From Dama dama (taxonomy: Eukaryota > Chordata > Mammalia > Artiodactyla > Cervidae), in NCBI RefSeq assembly GCF_033118175.1, contig NC_083711.1:43286001-43350000 (forward strand): a DNA stretch of 64,000 nt, in the 5' to 3' direction. A program made the translations under genes and the position numbers. Under the pieces are notes generated by a model. It was not told where the DNA came from. It searched no databases and saw only the letters and a list, made by a program, of their open reading frames with translations. Positions within the stretch are counted from its first letter, which is position 1, and each line of letters opens with the position of its first letter. This document shows, piece after piece, positions 10,367 through 22,060 of this stretch.

Positions 10367-10779
10367 CAGTTCAGAGAAAAAGAGAAACTTCATAGTGAAA
10401 ACAAGCCTATAGGATAAAAATTGTTATCCAAATTCCGTAGGTGAACAAAACAGAAACTCATGCAACTTTAATGTTTGTATATTCAATACAAACAGTGGCA
10501 GTTTTGAACTCAGATCTCTTTTAAATTCAAAGATAACAGACTTTGCATTATGTCTTCATAGCAGAACATGTCTTCAATAGAAGCCTGTCTGTGACTTATT
10601 TACACTACATATTCAACATTTGCCTGAGAGTTTACAACCAAGAGAGTCAATATCTTATGACAGTCACAAATTATAGATGATATATAGTAAATGGTTAATC
10701 GAAGTTTGAATCATCTTTTTTGTAAGTGAATTGTGACATAACTTTCATAAAGTAAATTTTCATACAATAAAATAGTTGT
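10367..10779. other. AT-rich intergenic stretch
   Basis: No feature recognised. Confidence 0.45.
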
Positions 10780-11390
10780 TTTAAGATTACAGATTCATGT
10801 TTTACATTTAACAGCTGCATATGCTTGTCTAACTTCTGCCCCCAATCAAAATCTAGAATATTTCTGTAAGTTTAAAAAGTTTCCTAATTCCCTGATGTAG
10901 TCAATCCATGGGGTCCTCACATCTCAGACGATCCTTATCTGATTTCTATCAGAGATATAGGTTTAGTCCAAGTCTAGAATTTCATATAAATGGAAACAGT
11001 ATGTACTACTTTGTGTCTGGTTGTACATGGCTTGTTATTTTCAGTATAATGTTTTTAATTTCATCATTATTGTTGTAGTATCAACAGTTCATACTTTTTA
11101 TTACAAAATGCTATCTCATCATATGTATGTAGCTTTGTTTATTTATACATTCACCAGTTGACAGATATTCAATTTGTTTCCAGTTTTTGCTTTACAAATA
11201 ACATGGTTATGAATATTTGTGCACCAGCTTCATTGTGGCCCATATGTTTTTTTCTGAATTAAAAAAGTCTGTACATATTTTGGATATAAGTTCTTTGTCA
11301 GATAGGTATATTACAAGCATTTTCTTTGAGTCTGTGGCTTACCTATTATTTTCATGCTGTTTTCATTTGAATATCACAAATATTTGATTT
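10780..11390 (-). mobile_element. L1 LINE fragment (old)
   Basis: Antisense L1 3' region: tataaatggaaacagtatgt, ttgtttatttatacattcac, aaataacatggttatgaata and tggatataagttctttgtca occur in the expected antisense order. Highly decayed. It ends where another L1 3' end begins at about 11393. Confidence 0.7.
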
Positions 11391-11392
11391 TT

Positions 11393-11768
11393 GACTGGGG
11401 TACAGTTGTTATATAATATTGTATAAATTTCATGCATACAGCATTATAGCCTGTTATTTGTATTCACTGCAAAGTGATCACCACAGTAAGCTACTGTCTA
11501 TCACCATACTATTGACACCTTTTCCTCATTTCAGCCACTCCCTAATTGTCTTTCCTTCTGGTATTTGTTCTCTGCATCTGTGAATTTTGTTTTGTTTATT
11601 TATTTTGCTTTTTAGATTGCACATGTAGGTAAAATCATATGGTATTTACCTCTCTCTGTCTGACTTACTTCACTTAGCATAAAACCCTCAGGTGTTATCC
11701 ATGTTGCTGCAAATGGCAAGATTGCCTTCTTTTCTATGGCTGAGTAATATTCCTTTGTATAATGTGTA
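11393..11768 (-). mobile_element. L1 LINE 3' end
   Basis: Antisense L1 3' UTR and ORF2 end. Landmarks: tgttctctgcatctgtgaat, ctctctgtctgacttacttc, atccatgttgctgcaaatgg and ctatggctgagtaatattcc. It is interrupted at aatgtgta by a BovB insertion and appears to resume after about 12590. Confidence 0.75.
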
Positions 11769-12521
11769 TGCATGTGTGCTGTTGTTCAGTCGCTCAGTTG
11801 TGTCTGACTCTGTGCGACCCCATGGCCTGCAGCATGTCGGGCTTCCCTGTCCTTCACAATCTCCCAGAATTTGCATCTCATCCTCTGTCGTCCCCTTCTC
11901 CTCCTGCCTTCTATCTTTCCCAGCATCAGGGTCTTTTCCAGTGAGTCAGCTCTTTGTATCAGGTGGCCAAAGAATTGGAGCTTCAGCTTCAACATCAGTC
12001 CCTCCAATCAATATTCAGAATTGATTTCCTTTAGGATTGACTGGTTTGATCTCCTTGCAGTTCAATGGAGAATCTTCTCCAGCACCACAGTTCGAAAGCA
12101 TCAACTTCAGCAGTCAGCCATCTTCATGGTCCAACTCTCACATCCATACATGATTACTGGCAAAACCATAGCTTTGACTATATGGATCTTTGTTGGCAAA
12201 GTGATGTCTCTGCTTTTTAATATGCTGTCTAAGTTTGTAACAGCTTTTCTTCCAAGGAGCAAGTGCCTTTTAATTTCATGGCTACAGTCACCATCCACAG
12301 TGACTTTGGAGCCCAAGAAAATAAAGTTTGTCACTGTTTCCATTTTTTCCCCTATCTATTTGCCATGAAGTGATGGGACCAGAAGCCATGATCTCAGTTT
12401 TTTGAATGTTGAGTTTTAAGCCAGCTTTTTTACTCTCCTCTTTCACCTTCATCAAGAGGCTCTTTAGTTCCTCTTCTCTCTCTGCCATTAGGGTGCTGTC
12501 ACCTGCATATTTGAGGTTTAC
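11769..12521 (-). mobile_element. BovB with TSD, inserted in L1
   Basis: Antisense BovB from its 3' end (gttgttcagtcgctcagttg) to the reverse-transcriptase catalytic region. Duplicates aatgtgta lie at 11761-11768 and 12522-12529. The catalytic box at 12498-12509 (minus strand) reads Y-A-G-D instead of YADD, so even this fragment encodes a dead enzyme. Frame remnants on the minus strand include SKVTVDGDCSHEIKRHLLLG and ILKSRDITLPTKIHIVKAMV. Confidence 0.93.
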
Positions 12522-12589
12522 AATGTGTACTTCTTAAAATCACAGTGTACCTTCAAATAATATGATACTGCTTTTTCTAAAATCCAAAA

Positions 12590-13062
12590 ACACTACAACT
12601 GATTGATTGTTATTTGGACTATTGAGTTGGCTGAGTTCTTCCTATGCTTTTTATATTAACCCCTTATCAGATAAATGATTTGCAAATAATTTTTTCCTAT
12701 TTCATAGGTTGCCTTTTCAGTTTGTTGATGATTTCCTTCACTGTGCAGAAATTTTTGAGTAATCCCACTTGCTGAATTTAGCTTCTGTTGCTTTTGTTTT
12801 TGGTATCAAATTTAAAAATTATTGCAAAGACCAGTGTGAAGGAGTTACTGCTTTAGTTTTCTCCTAGGAGTTGTATGGGTTTAGGTCTTAGATTCTTTCA
12901 AGTCAATAATTCATTTTGAGTTGATTTTTTTGTAAATGGTGTAAGATAAAGATTCAGTATCATTTTTTTCCTTTCCTTATTGTGTATTCTAGGTTCTTTG
13001 GTTGTAAATTAGTTGCACATGTATTGATGCATTTATTTTTGGGTTCTCTGTTCCATTGATCA
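12590..13062 (-). mobile_element. L1 LINE fragment
   Basis: Antisense L1 ORF2 region: ttaaccccttatcagataaa, gatttgcaaataattttttc, ttcattttgagttgattttt and gttctctgttccattgatc. It probably belongs with the L1 at 11393-11768, with an internal deletion as well as the BovB insertion. Confidence 0.75.
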
Positions 13063-14751
13063 AAAATAATAATAACTAAATTGAAAAAAATTACAAAATA
13101 TTCTTTTTTTCCCCTGTCCTCTATGCTAGTAAAGTCATTGGATTTATTTTTACTTATAACGTTCACTGCACTTTGGGTTGGTTTTGCTTTAAGAGCCAAT
13201 ATGTTTGAAGCAAGCTTTATTTTTAGTGAGAAGAGAATTTTGTATTTATGCACATTCTTATCACTAGTAAAACTTTCAATTTCTTTATAAAAATTTGAGT
13301 GTTTATCTGAAATAGGCTTCCATTAGATTATAGAATGTCTTGAATATTTTCTATATTGTGAACTTTTCTCAACTTTTTTTGAGAAGTTTTGTTTTTCTGA
13401 AAATTTTTTCTTTGTTTTTCTGAAAATGTTTCATTTCACCTTTATATTTGATTTATTTTTCCGAGTATAACCTTCTAAGTTGAAATTTTAAAGTCTTTAA
13501 ATCTGCTAATAATATATTGCATTGTCTTCTGATTAGCATTTTTTTCCAATGGGAAGTGAGCTTTTTTTTTTTTTTTTTAAATATTTGTTTCTCTGTACAT
13601 AATGTATCTTACTTTATGGCTACTATTAAGGCTTTCTTTTGATTGCTGGTTTTCAGGATTTTTATCATGATGCCTAGAATTCATTTAAAACTTTTTTATA
13701 CTACTCTAATTTTGCTGAATTTCTTGTTCTTTGGATTTATATTGGTGTTAAAACTAGATGGTATTTGCTCATTATTTCATCAAATATTTTTTCTTCCCCA
13801 TCTTGCCCCAGGTTGCAATTTCATATCTGTCAAGTTGCTTATTTTACTTCAGATTACTGAATTTCTAGTCACTTTCAGCCTCTGTCCGATTTTATTTTGA
13901 ATTATCTCTGTTGATCTACCTAAGTTTTAATATCTTTTTCTTTATAATGTTTAATCTGCCATTATGCTCACCAGCGATGACTTTTCATTTCAGGTTTTTC
14001 TAAACATAAAATTTCATTTGTTTCTTTTTAAATAATTTGTTCTTTTTCTTATGTTGATAGTTTTCTTTAAAATTCTATACATATTTATCATAGCTATTTT
14101 ATAACCACATTGTATTCATTTTTTCTGTTCTCATATTTATTGATTTTTTCATGATCATGGATGTTATTGTTTTACCTAATAAAAATTTGTTTTGTGTTGA
14201 ATTTTATTGTTGAATATATGAATCTTAACTGTTTTCCTTTAAGAATGTTTAGTTTTGTTCTCATCAGCAGTAAATGTATTTGTAACTAGATTTTTTCACA
14301 TCTTACAAATAAGATGTTTTTTATATTTATATTTATAAATAAGTTTCACTAGTTTGAGTCTAGACTAAGCTTCAGGGTCAGTTTAATTATACTCCTAAAC
14401 CATGTGACATGGAATCTTCTCTAAAGTCTGTGTGCTCAATATGGTATGTTATTTCCAGTTTTGTCAAACTTGGACATTTCCCAAATTTATGTGTTGTAGT
14501 AGCTTTTCAGTTTATAGGGTTTTGGTATTTTTTCTTTTCTTGGTTTAACTGAATCTTACCCTATGACATTTAAGTTATTACTCAGCCAAGGTCTATGGTA
14601 TATCTCAACAGATTTCTAGTTGCCTTTCCTCTGTATAGCTTCCTACTCTTGACAGTCTGTCTTGAAAATTCCAGCTGCATCAGACTTCCAGACTTTTGAT
14701 CACTCCTTTCCAACTTCACCAGTCATTGCACTCAATCCTCCCTACTCCAGT
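13063..14751 (-). mobile_element. Degenerate L1-derived stretch
   Basis: Very T-rich sequence. Landmarks such as tttcatcaaatattttttct (13777), tgccccaggttgcaatttc and ttcatttgtttctttttaaa resemble the antisense 5' half of old L1M elements, where ttcaaatattgcttctgccc is typical. Parts (13063-13400, 14260-14750) are too decayed to assign. Poly-T at 13561-13578. Confidence 0.4.
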
Positions 14752-15236
14752 TTTTTTTTTTTTTTTTCATTTATTTTTATTAGTTGGAAGCTAATTACTT
14801 TACAATATTGTAGTGGTTTTTGCCATACGTTGACATGAATCAGCCATGGATTTACATGTGTTCCCCATCCCTCTGGGTCTTCCCAATGCACCAGGCCCGA
14901 GCACTTGTCTCATGCATCCAGCCTGGGCTGGTGCTCTATTTCACCCTAGATAATATACATGTTTCAATGCTGTTCTCTCTAAACATCCCACCCTCGCCTT
15001 CTCCCACAAAGTCCAAAATTCTGTTCTGTACATCTGTGTCTTTTTCTGTTTTGCATATTGGGTTATCATTACCATCTTTCTAAATTCCATATATATGTGT
15101 TAGTATACTATATTGGTCTTTATCTTTCTGGCTTACTTCACTCTGTATAATGGGCTCCAGTTTCATCCATCTCATTAGAACTGATTCAAATGAATTCTTT
15201 TTAATGGCTGAGTAATATTCCATGGTGTGTATGTAT
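14752..15236 (-). mobile_element. Younger ruminant L1 3' end
   Basis: Antisense L1 starting with its poly(A) tail as a T-run at 14752-14768, then ttagttggaagctaattact and tcagccatggatttacatgt of the 3' UTR, then ccagtttcatccatctcatt and ggctgagtaatattccatgg. It is 5'-truncated at ggtgtgtatgta. Divergence is clearly lower than in the L1 pieces to its left. Confidence 0.85.
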
Positions 15237-15411
15237 GTTTCAGGACAGAAAGTCAGTAAGAGCAAAAGATTCGTTTGATTAGTTTCCCTAGTTAAGGTAA
15301 AGCAATAACAATTTCTTTATTGAACATACACTTAATTGAAGGAAAACAATAACATCAGTAATAGTAATGCAAAAAGAGCTTCATGTTTTTACTTTGTGTA
15401 GGTGACTCAGT

Positions 15412-15615
15412 GTGCTGGCTTAGTCACTCAGTCATGTTCAACTCTTTGTGACCCCATGGACTATAGCCCACCAGGCTCCTCTGTATGGAATTCTCCAGGC
15501 AAGAATAGCTGGGGTGAGTATTTGCTTCTCCAGGGGATCTTCCCAACCCAGGGATCGAACTCTGGTCTCCTATATTGCAGGCAGATTCTTTACCATCTGA
15601 GCCAGCAGGGAAGCC
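15412..15615 (-). mobile_element. Bov-tA SINE with TSD
   Basis: Antisense full-length Bov-tA. Imperfect 13-bp duplicates taggtgactcagt (15399-15411) and taggtaactcggt (15616-15628) flank it; two mismatches suggest moderate age. Confidence 0.92.
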
Positions 15616-15628
15616 TAGGTAACTCGGT

Positions 15629-16019
15629 GGAAGTGAATAAATTGCCTACTTGTTCACCTCGGCTTTGGTACTTTGCATATCTACAGACCTAGCTTACTAG
15701 CATATGACAGGCACATTTTTCTCCCAAACAACAATAGCAACAACAATAACAATACCTTTTCCAAAATAAAATTTGAAAATAAATATTTCCAAAAGTGAAC
15801 TTTTATGAAATGAATAATACTAGTCATCTATTCCATTTTATGAATAAAAATTTCTAGAGGGAAATCACCAGAGAATCTGCGTTTGTCAGCTAACAGTTAT
15901 AATCATCTACCTTCATGCACGGTTTGAAAAGCAATATGGAACTTTACAGAATTTTGTAGAAGATTTATGCAACAATCTTTTAACATGCTTTTCTTTGTTT
16001 TTAGAATTATGAAAGGAAT
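15629..16019. other. AT-rich intergenic stretch
   Basis: No feature recognised apart from a short CAA-rich patch at about 15727-15750. Confidence 0.45.
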
Positions 16020-16640
16020 ATGTATTTACTGATGACAAACAATGCACCAGGCAATGTTCTGGTGATCTGATATACTTTCATTTAATCTTAATAATAATCC
16101 TCTGAGTTATCTATTATTATTATTCTTTTCCGAATGAGTAAAGAAAGCTGAGCACCTAAGAATTGATGCTTTTGAACTGTGGTGTTGGAGAAGACTCTTG
16201 AGAGTCCCTTGGACTGCAAGGAGATCCAACCAGTCCATCCTAAAGGAGATCAGTCCTGTGTGTTCATTGGAAGGACTGATGTTGAAGCTGAAACTCCAAT
16301 ACTTTGGCCACCTGGTGCGAAGAGCTGACTCATTTGAAAAGACTCTGATGCTGGGAAAGATTGAGGGCAGGAGGAGAAGGGGACGACAGAGAATGAGATG
16401 GTTGGATAGCATCACCAATTCAATGGACATGGGTTTGGGTAGACTCTGGAGTTGGTGATGGACAGGGAGGCCTGGCGTGCTGCGGTTCATGGGGTCGCAA
16501 ACAGTCAGACACAATGAGCGACTGAACTGAACTGAACTGAAAGTTAAGATATAAGCTTATTCATTTTCCAAGATCTAACAACTACTAGAAACAGTGCTGA
16601 AATTTAATCCTAATTATTTTAATCCAAACCAGTTTCTTTC
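16020..16640 (-). mobile_element. MIR SINE split by BovB
   Basis: Antisense MIR in two pieces. The left piece (16020-16137) has gcaccaggcaatgttctggt, tttaatcttaataataatcc and tatctattattattattctt. The right piece (about 16545-16640) has caagatctaacaactactag and gctgaaatttaatcctaat, which continue the MIR order (caaggtcacacagctagtaa, gagctgggatttgaaccc). The BovB at 16138-16541 sits between them. Confidence 0.65.
16138..16541 (+). mobile_element. BovB 3' fragment in MIR
   Basis: Sense 5'-truncated BovB covering the last coding stretch and the 3' end, finishing in gaactgaactgaactga. The frame at 16198-16458 reads VPWTARRSNQSILKEISPVC and GRRRRGRQRMRWLDSITNSM. No clear duplication. Confidence 0.92.
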
Positions 16641-17639
16641 CCCCAAACAAAATGTTTTCCCAAACACAATGCATTTACCTATTGCTATTTTCTAATTGCA
16701 CACCACATAATCTTAAACCCGTCATTTGTATAAGCTCAGAGGGCCACATGTGTCAGATGATGTTAGCTGCTGTTTTCCTTCCCTCTGAACTCACACGCCC
16801 ATACATGTATTAGTTGGAAATACAATATTTACTAGAGCTGAAAAAAGTAAGAGAGGCTTTAGATATAAACATAACAGAAAAAAAATCCAAACAACAACAA
16901 AAAAACTCCTAAATTTTGATATTTCTGTTCTTAAAAATTGAAGTGTTTTTCAGATTGCTTTATTACAAAGTCTTTAGCTTTTTCTCTCCTTTTTTCTCCT
17001 TTGAAGACCTCTTCAAAGGAGAAAAATCATGTTCATTACTCTTTCACTTAGGTGTTTGTCCTAAAAGGTTTATCAAATCAATATACCAATTAACTCAAAC
17101 AAGAAGATGTCATAGAAGCTATTAAGAAAATACATATTGCTCCTTGTAATTATGCACATAGACTTTTATTTAAAAAGTCAAATTTCACTGACAATATAAG
17201 TTAACATAAGTAAGAACAAAGGACTAGGAACTCTAATGCTTCCAAGGCATTGTTGCAGAACAATTATTCAAGTTATACCTACATTTTTCTTTTCTTACTC
17301 TGTACAATTTAGGTAGATTCTAGTATAGTAAAAACAGTTGGTAATGATGAAACATTTATGCTGGTGAAAATAAGCCCTAAATAACCTATTTTTAAATACT
17401 TGTACAATCCACAGATTATCAATAACATCATTGATAATTAATAACTTTATAAAGACATGTACAGTCAATTGCTACGTAATAATTACATGTTTAAAGGGTG
17501 ATCATGTAGAATTGTTTATGAAAATAACAAAAGAATGGTGAAAAAAAATAATGTATCTTTTTTGTAAATGACTTTCCTAAGACTCCTGAGCATTTTATGT
17601 TCACATTCATATTACCAACTGTCCCAAGTTGGCCCCCAA
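16641..17639. other. AT-rich intergenic stretch
   Basis: No gene or interspersed repeat assigned. It holds the perfect hairpin listed at 16991-17026. Confidence 0.45.
16991..17026. repeat. Perfect 16-bp hairpin
   Basis: Inverted repeat with arms tttttctcctttgaag (16991-17006) and its exact complement (17011-17026) around the 4-base loop acct. It does not look like a transposon end and is not tied to a known element here. Confidence 0.8.
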
Positions 17640-17960
17640 GTACCCTTCTGCTCAATGTTGCTTAATCCGATAGAATGAGACGAAGCTAAGCTCAGAAGCG
17701 AAGAGAAGTTTTGTCCCTGGATCAGAGAGCAGCACACCCGTCGGGCACAATTGTGCTGCTCACGCTCCAGATCACAGTGCTGGGTGCAGTATCTCTACAC
17801 ACAGCCTTCCGCTGCTGTCTTGAACTGAGGTGTCCCGCCTGGCATTTCTGCACATGCTTGCAGAGCTGAGGTGTCGGTGCAGCTCTTTGCATTAAGAACT
17901 CTGGTTTAGGTACTAGTGCAAGGCTTCTGCATATGACACCCTATAAGCAAGTGAAACGAG
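17640..17960. other. Unassigned GC-richer, CpG-containing block
   Basis: About 320 bases of clearly higher GC with roughly ten CpG sites inside very AT-rich flanks. It contains an inverted repeat, gagcagcaca (17727-17736) against its complement at 17752-17761, around a 15-base loop. No long open frame and no recognised family. It could be an LTR remnant, an old retrocopy or a conserved regulatory block. Confidence 0.5.
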
Positions 17961-20068
17961 ACTAAGCAAAAAGGAAAAACAAAAGCTAGACTTTATTACC
18001 CAGATTCTATTTTTACTTCCCTGGAATTATCAATGGGCCTTGCTAGTCACACTCATATTTCATTTCACACCAATGAAAAAATGGAAGGAATTATATCAAA
18101 GTGCCAGGTAGCAGTTTTGATGATCTTTACACTGTTTTACTTTATATTTAATGGCATTGAAAAAAATACAGAAATGATGTATTTAACAATTTCAGGTGTT
18201 TCCCAATCATACTGTAACATTTCACTTCACCCATGTGTGTGTTTAAGTAGACTCATGAGAGTTTATCTTTTTTCTTTTTAAAAGACACATACATTTGACA
18301 AAATAAAATAACAAATTTCCCTAGCAATTTGACCCCAAGGACTTAAGAAATGGATTATTTAAGAAAAGATGTAACATATTCCTTGGAATATGAAGTTATT
18401 GATGAATCATTTCAGAATTGTTCCCTAAATCATGTTAACTTCTTAAATGAATGAAGACATGAATCATCCAAATAGTTATTTTTAAATAATTTTACCTAGG
18501 ATCTTAGGAAGCTAAAACTTACTTTATGAAGATTACCATATTGATGAAATAAACAAGTCTTAAAATCTGGACAATTGCTTTTGATATATATCCTAAATTT
18601 GTCACAGTGGCATTGAAATAGCACAGTTACAAGAGATGCTCCTATAAACTATTTTATTAGGAAGTTATGTAAGAAATTAAAGTGTCTAGCATGTAGAATC
18701 ATCTAATTTGCTCCAGAATTTCTGGGACAGTAAGCTCATTACAACTCAAGAGCCAATTGTAAGAATTTTTATGAGACTGTTATGCTTGTCACACTTAGTA
18801 GTCTTTTATCTAGAAATAGTTTTCAAAATAAAACACAAAAATAATTCAGCAATATTGCTCTAAAGTATGTACACAAAAATGAAGCAATTTTAGTTGGATT
18901 TGATATTAGAAGAAATAATAATATAAAATTTTTCTTAGTTAAGACTAAAAATGCCATTAGCCAAGATTAATAATAGAGATAAGAGATTAAATGCTAATCT
19001 ACAGGAGACTTACAAGACTTTCAATACACAGATATTTAAAGCCAGTCTCTTTTAATAACTTTTTAATTGTGTGTTAATTATTTATTCATTAAATTGTTTA
19101 TTCTAGTACTTTATCTAGAGTCTCTAGTGGCTCTAAATGAAAGAATCCAAGCCCCTAGTTGCTTGTAAACAACAAAGCAGACACTTTTACTGCATTTAAA
19201 TTAGTTGTGATGGGAAAACACGTGAGGATATACATGGAACCGTCTCAGCCTTCATAAGCTTCACTTACTGCCTAAACCAGAAATCTCAACATTCAAATAT
19301 TAAGTTTAAAATTAATTCAAAAAAGTAATTATATTGACTCTATTTTTGACTCAAAACTAGAATATATGAATTTATGGTAAATGCATATCACAGGAAGATT
19401 TAGAGCATACTATCTATAATCAAGACTTCCTAAAATTGGACCTATAATTAAGGTAACAATACATACCTTGTTTTTTTCATTTTTTAAAAATTACTTATTG
19501 TAAGCCAAGTAATGGAATGACATAGCATGGTCTTTGTCCTTAATGAGATCATGTTCTAGTACAAGATAGAGCTGTGAAAACAAAGTATCAAAATATGATG
19601 AGAAAAGTGTAGAATACTATGAAGTTACAGAGGAAGGGGCAGAGATTAGGGGTCATATTTAAGCTTGTGTTTGAAGGATGACTACATTCAACCAGGCCAA
19701 GCAAGTTATTCCTAGGGGAATGCTTAGAGGAATTAAAAGACATCTGAGGAACAGCAAGATTAAAGGGATAGAATACAGGGACTTACAGACTTGACAGATG
19801 AAACTGAAAGTAGATGTGCAATTGACTAGTAAGCAATATTATATACCAGGAATTAAAATTTTCATTTTATTTTGTATATAGCAAACTGAGAATCAATACA
19901 TGTGTTTTTGAAGATAGTTGATTTATTTTTCTTTTAGAAAAATGACTCTGGCATCAGATTAAAATATGGATGGAAGCACTGATTTTCTGCAGGCAGTGGG
20001 GAATGAAGTAAGAGTAATTAAAAACTATAGATGAGAAAGAATAGAAGATCTGAACTACAGAAATGGCA
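17961..20068. other. SINE-free AT-rich stretch
   Basis: About 2.1 kb without any ruminant SINE or BovB. The 82-codon frame at 18033-18281 has no recognised domain. The segment from about 19480 to 20010 (tttgaaggatgactacattc, aaaaatgactctggcatcag) resembles an old dispersed mammalian repeat I cannot name with confidence. Confidence 0.4.
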
Positions 20069-20081
20069 ATGGGATTAAACA

Positions 20082-20408
20082 AGTGAAAATTGAAAGTGAA
20101 AGAGAAAGTCGCTCAGTCCTGTCTGATTCTTTGCAACCCCTTGAACTATACAGTTCTTGGAATGCTCCAGGTCAGGGTACTGGAGTGGGTAGCCTTTCCC
20201 TTCTCCAGGGGATCTTCCCAATTCAGTGATCAAACCCAGGTCTCCTGCATTGCAGGCAGGTTCTTTACCAGCTGAGCCACAAGGGAAGCCCAAGAATACT
20301 GGAGTGGGTAGCCTTTCCCTTCTCCAGGGGACCTTCTGGACCCAGGGATTGAACTTTGGTCTCTCGCTTTGCAGGTAGATTCTTTACCAACTGAACTATC
20401 AGGGAAGC
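20082..20408 (-). mobile_element. Bov-tA with two tRNA heads, perfect TSD
   Basis: Antisense BovA body, a first tRNA head ending at 20291, a partial body restarting at agaatactggagtgggtagc, then a second tRNA head. A perfect 13-bp duplication atgggattaaaca (20069-20081 and 20409-20421) encloses the whole compound, proving it inserted as one unit. Confidence 0.93.
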
Positions 20409-20421
20409 ATGGGATTAAACA

Positions 20422-20820
20422 GGGGCAGGGCAATTGCAAGAAACTCTGTTTGGGTAGAATAAATGTTAACTGACTGGATATGAGCAGAAAGATAATAAAT
20501 TGTTTAATATAATTATGAAGTTTTTAGTTTGAGGTTATCATGAAGCTATTAACTAGCATAAGGGATTTAACAAAGTGGAACCAGTTTTAATCATGCTGGT
20601 GGATCTTAATTTATTTGTCCTTACACATAAGTGGTCAGATGTGACTTTTCCTTCCTTAATGGATTCTGCTACATTGGATCACACAATGGGGCAGCGTTGG
20701 AATTATGACAAGTATTTTCACTAGTTTTCTTAATGGGACAAGTCTATTGAGTCATATATAATCTAAAGAAAGAGGAGTGACAATATAAAAATGTCCTGAT
20801 ATTTAGTTTCCTAACAAATG
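20422..20820. other. Intergenic stretch
   Basis: No feature recognised. Confidence 0.45.
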
Positions 20821-20831
20821 TGTGCACATTA

Positions 20832-20856
20832 TGTGTGTGTGTGTGTGTGTGTGTGT
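20832..20856. repeat. (TG)n microsatellite in a SINE tail
   Basis: Twelve TG units forming the 3' tail of the adjacent antisense Bov-tA. Dinucleotide tails of this kind are common polymorphic markers in bovids. Confidence 0.95.
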
Positions 20857-21059
20857 TAGTTGCTCAGTCATGTTTGACTCTTTGCGACCCCATGGAGGGT
20901 AGCTCGAAAGTCTCCTCTGTCCTTGGAATTCTCCAGGCAAGAATACTGGAGTGGGGAGCCATTCCCTTCTCCAGGGGATCTTCCCCATCCAGGGATGCAA
21001 CCTAGGTCTCCCACATGGCAGGCAGATTCTTCACCGTCTGAGCCACTGGGGAAGCTCCT
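20833..21059 (-). mobile_element. Bov-tA SINE with 12-bp TSD
   Basis: Antisense full-length Bov-tA, including its (TG)n tail. The perfect duplication tgtgcacattat occurs at 20821-20832 and 21060-21071. Confidence 0.94.
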
Positions 21060-21204
21060 TGTGCACATTATTTGACCTCAAATGTGAAGGAAAGTTTTCA
21101 GTATATTAGTGTACACATAAGAAGGTAGAAACTTGATTCCAGTGGATTTGCTCAGTCATAAGGAAAAATCAGGTACCATTCAATGCAAGTCTCTGTGAAA
21201 AGGA

Positions 21205-21668
21205 TCCAGAGCCCTGGTTTGAGTTCCCTGAGTCATAGAGCAAATTCTCATCAGTTATCTATTTTACACATGGTAGTGTATATGCTGGAGAAGGCAATGG
21301 CACCCCACGCCAGTACTCTGCCTGGAAAATCCCATGGATGGGGAGCCTGGTGGACTGTAGTCCATGGGGTTGCGAAGTCGGACACGATTGAGCGACTTCA
21401 CTTTTTTCACTTTCCTGCATTGGAGAAGGAAATGGCAACCCACTCCAGTGTTCTTGCCTGGAGAATCCCAGGGATGGGGGAGCCTGGTGGGCTGCTGTCT
21501 ATGGGGTCGCACAGAGTCAGACACGACTGAAGCGATTTAGCAGCAGAAGCAGCAGCAGTGTATATGCTTCCATGTTACTCTCTCCATTCGTTCCACCCTC
21601 TTCTTCCTCCCCTCCACCCATGTCCATAAGTCTGTTCTCTATGTCAGCATCTCCATTCTTGCCCTGTA
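21205..21668 (-). mobile_element. Inverted 5' segment of a twin-primed L1
   Basis: Antisense young-type L1 3' region: gagttccctgagtcatagag, tctattttacacatggtagt, then (after the Bov-A2) ttactctctccattcgttcc and aagtctgttctctatgtcag. It abuts a sense L1 3' end at about 21669, which in an ordinary copy lies just downstream. This is the signature of 5' inversion during L1 insertion. Confidence 0.78.
21287..21556 (+). mobile_element. Bov-A2 SINE inside L1
   Basis: Sense BovA dimer with an AGC-rich tail. The perfect 12-bp duplication agtgtatatgct lies at 21275-21286 and 21557-21568, within the inverted L1 segment, so this SINE is younger than that L1. Confidence 0.95.
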
Positions 21669-21800
21669 AATAGGGAGGGAGATTAACGAGGGAGGGGACA
21701 CATGTACACCTATGGCTGATTCATGTTGATGTATAGCAGAGGCCAACACAATACTGTGAACCAATTTTCCTTCAATTAAATAAGTTTGGGGGAAAAAAGA
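21669..21800 (+). mobile_element. L1 3' end (sense part of the inverted copy)
   Basis: Sense L1 3' UTR: ggagggagattaacgaggga, gctgattcatgttgatgtat and ttttccttcaattaaataag, ending in an A-rich tail. Pairs with 21205-21668. Confidence 0.8.
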
Positions 21801-22060
21801 AAGTAAGCAACAACAAGAACAAAAAGTGTACAGAGAACAGGATATTAAAAGAGATAAGAAGAAAAAGTACATAATTCTAAGGTGAATTCCAATTACATGG
21901 TAAAATCCACTTAAATATTTCTTACAGTTCATATAAAAATGTTAAGACAGAGGAAAAGAAAAAAAAAAAAGGGAAGAAAAACTGGTTCTTTGAAAGTCAC
22001 GTGAAGAAGTATTTCGAAAAAGGGATGGGGTATAATTATTATATTCAGGTAAGATTTCAT

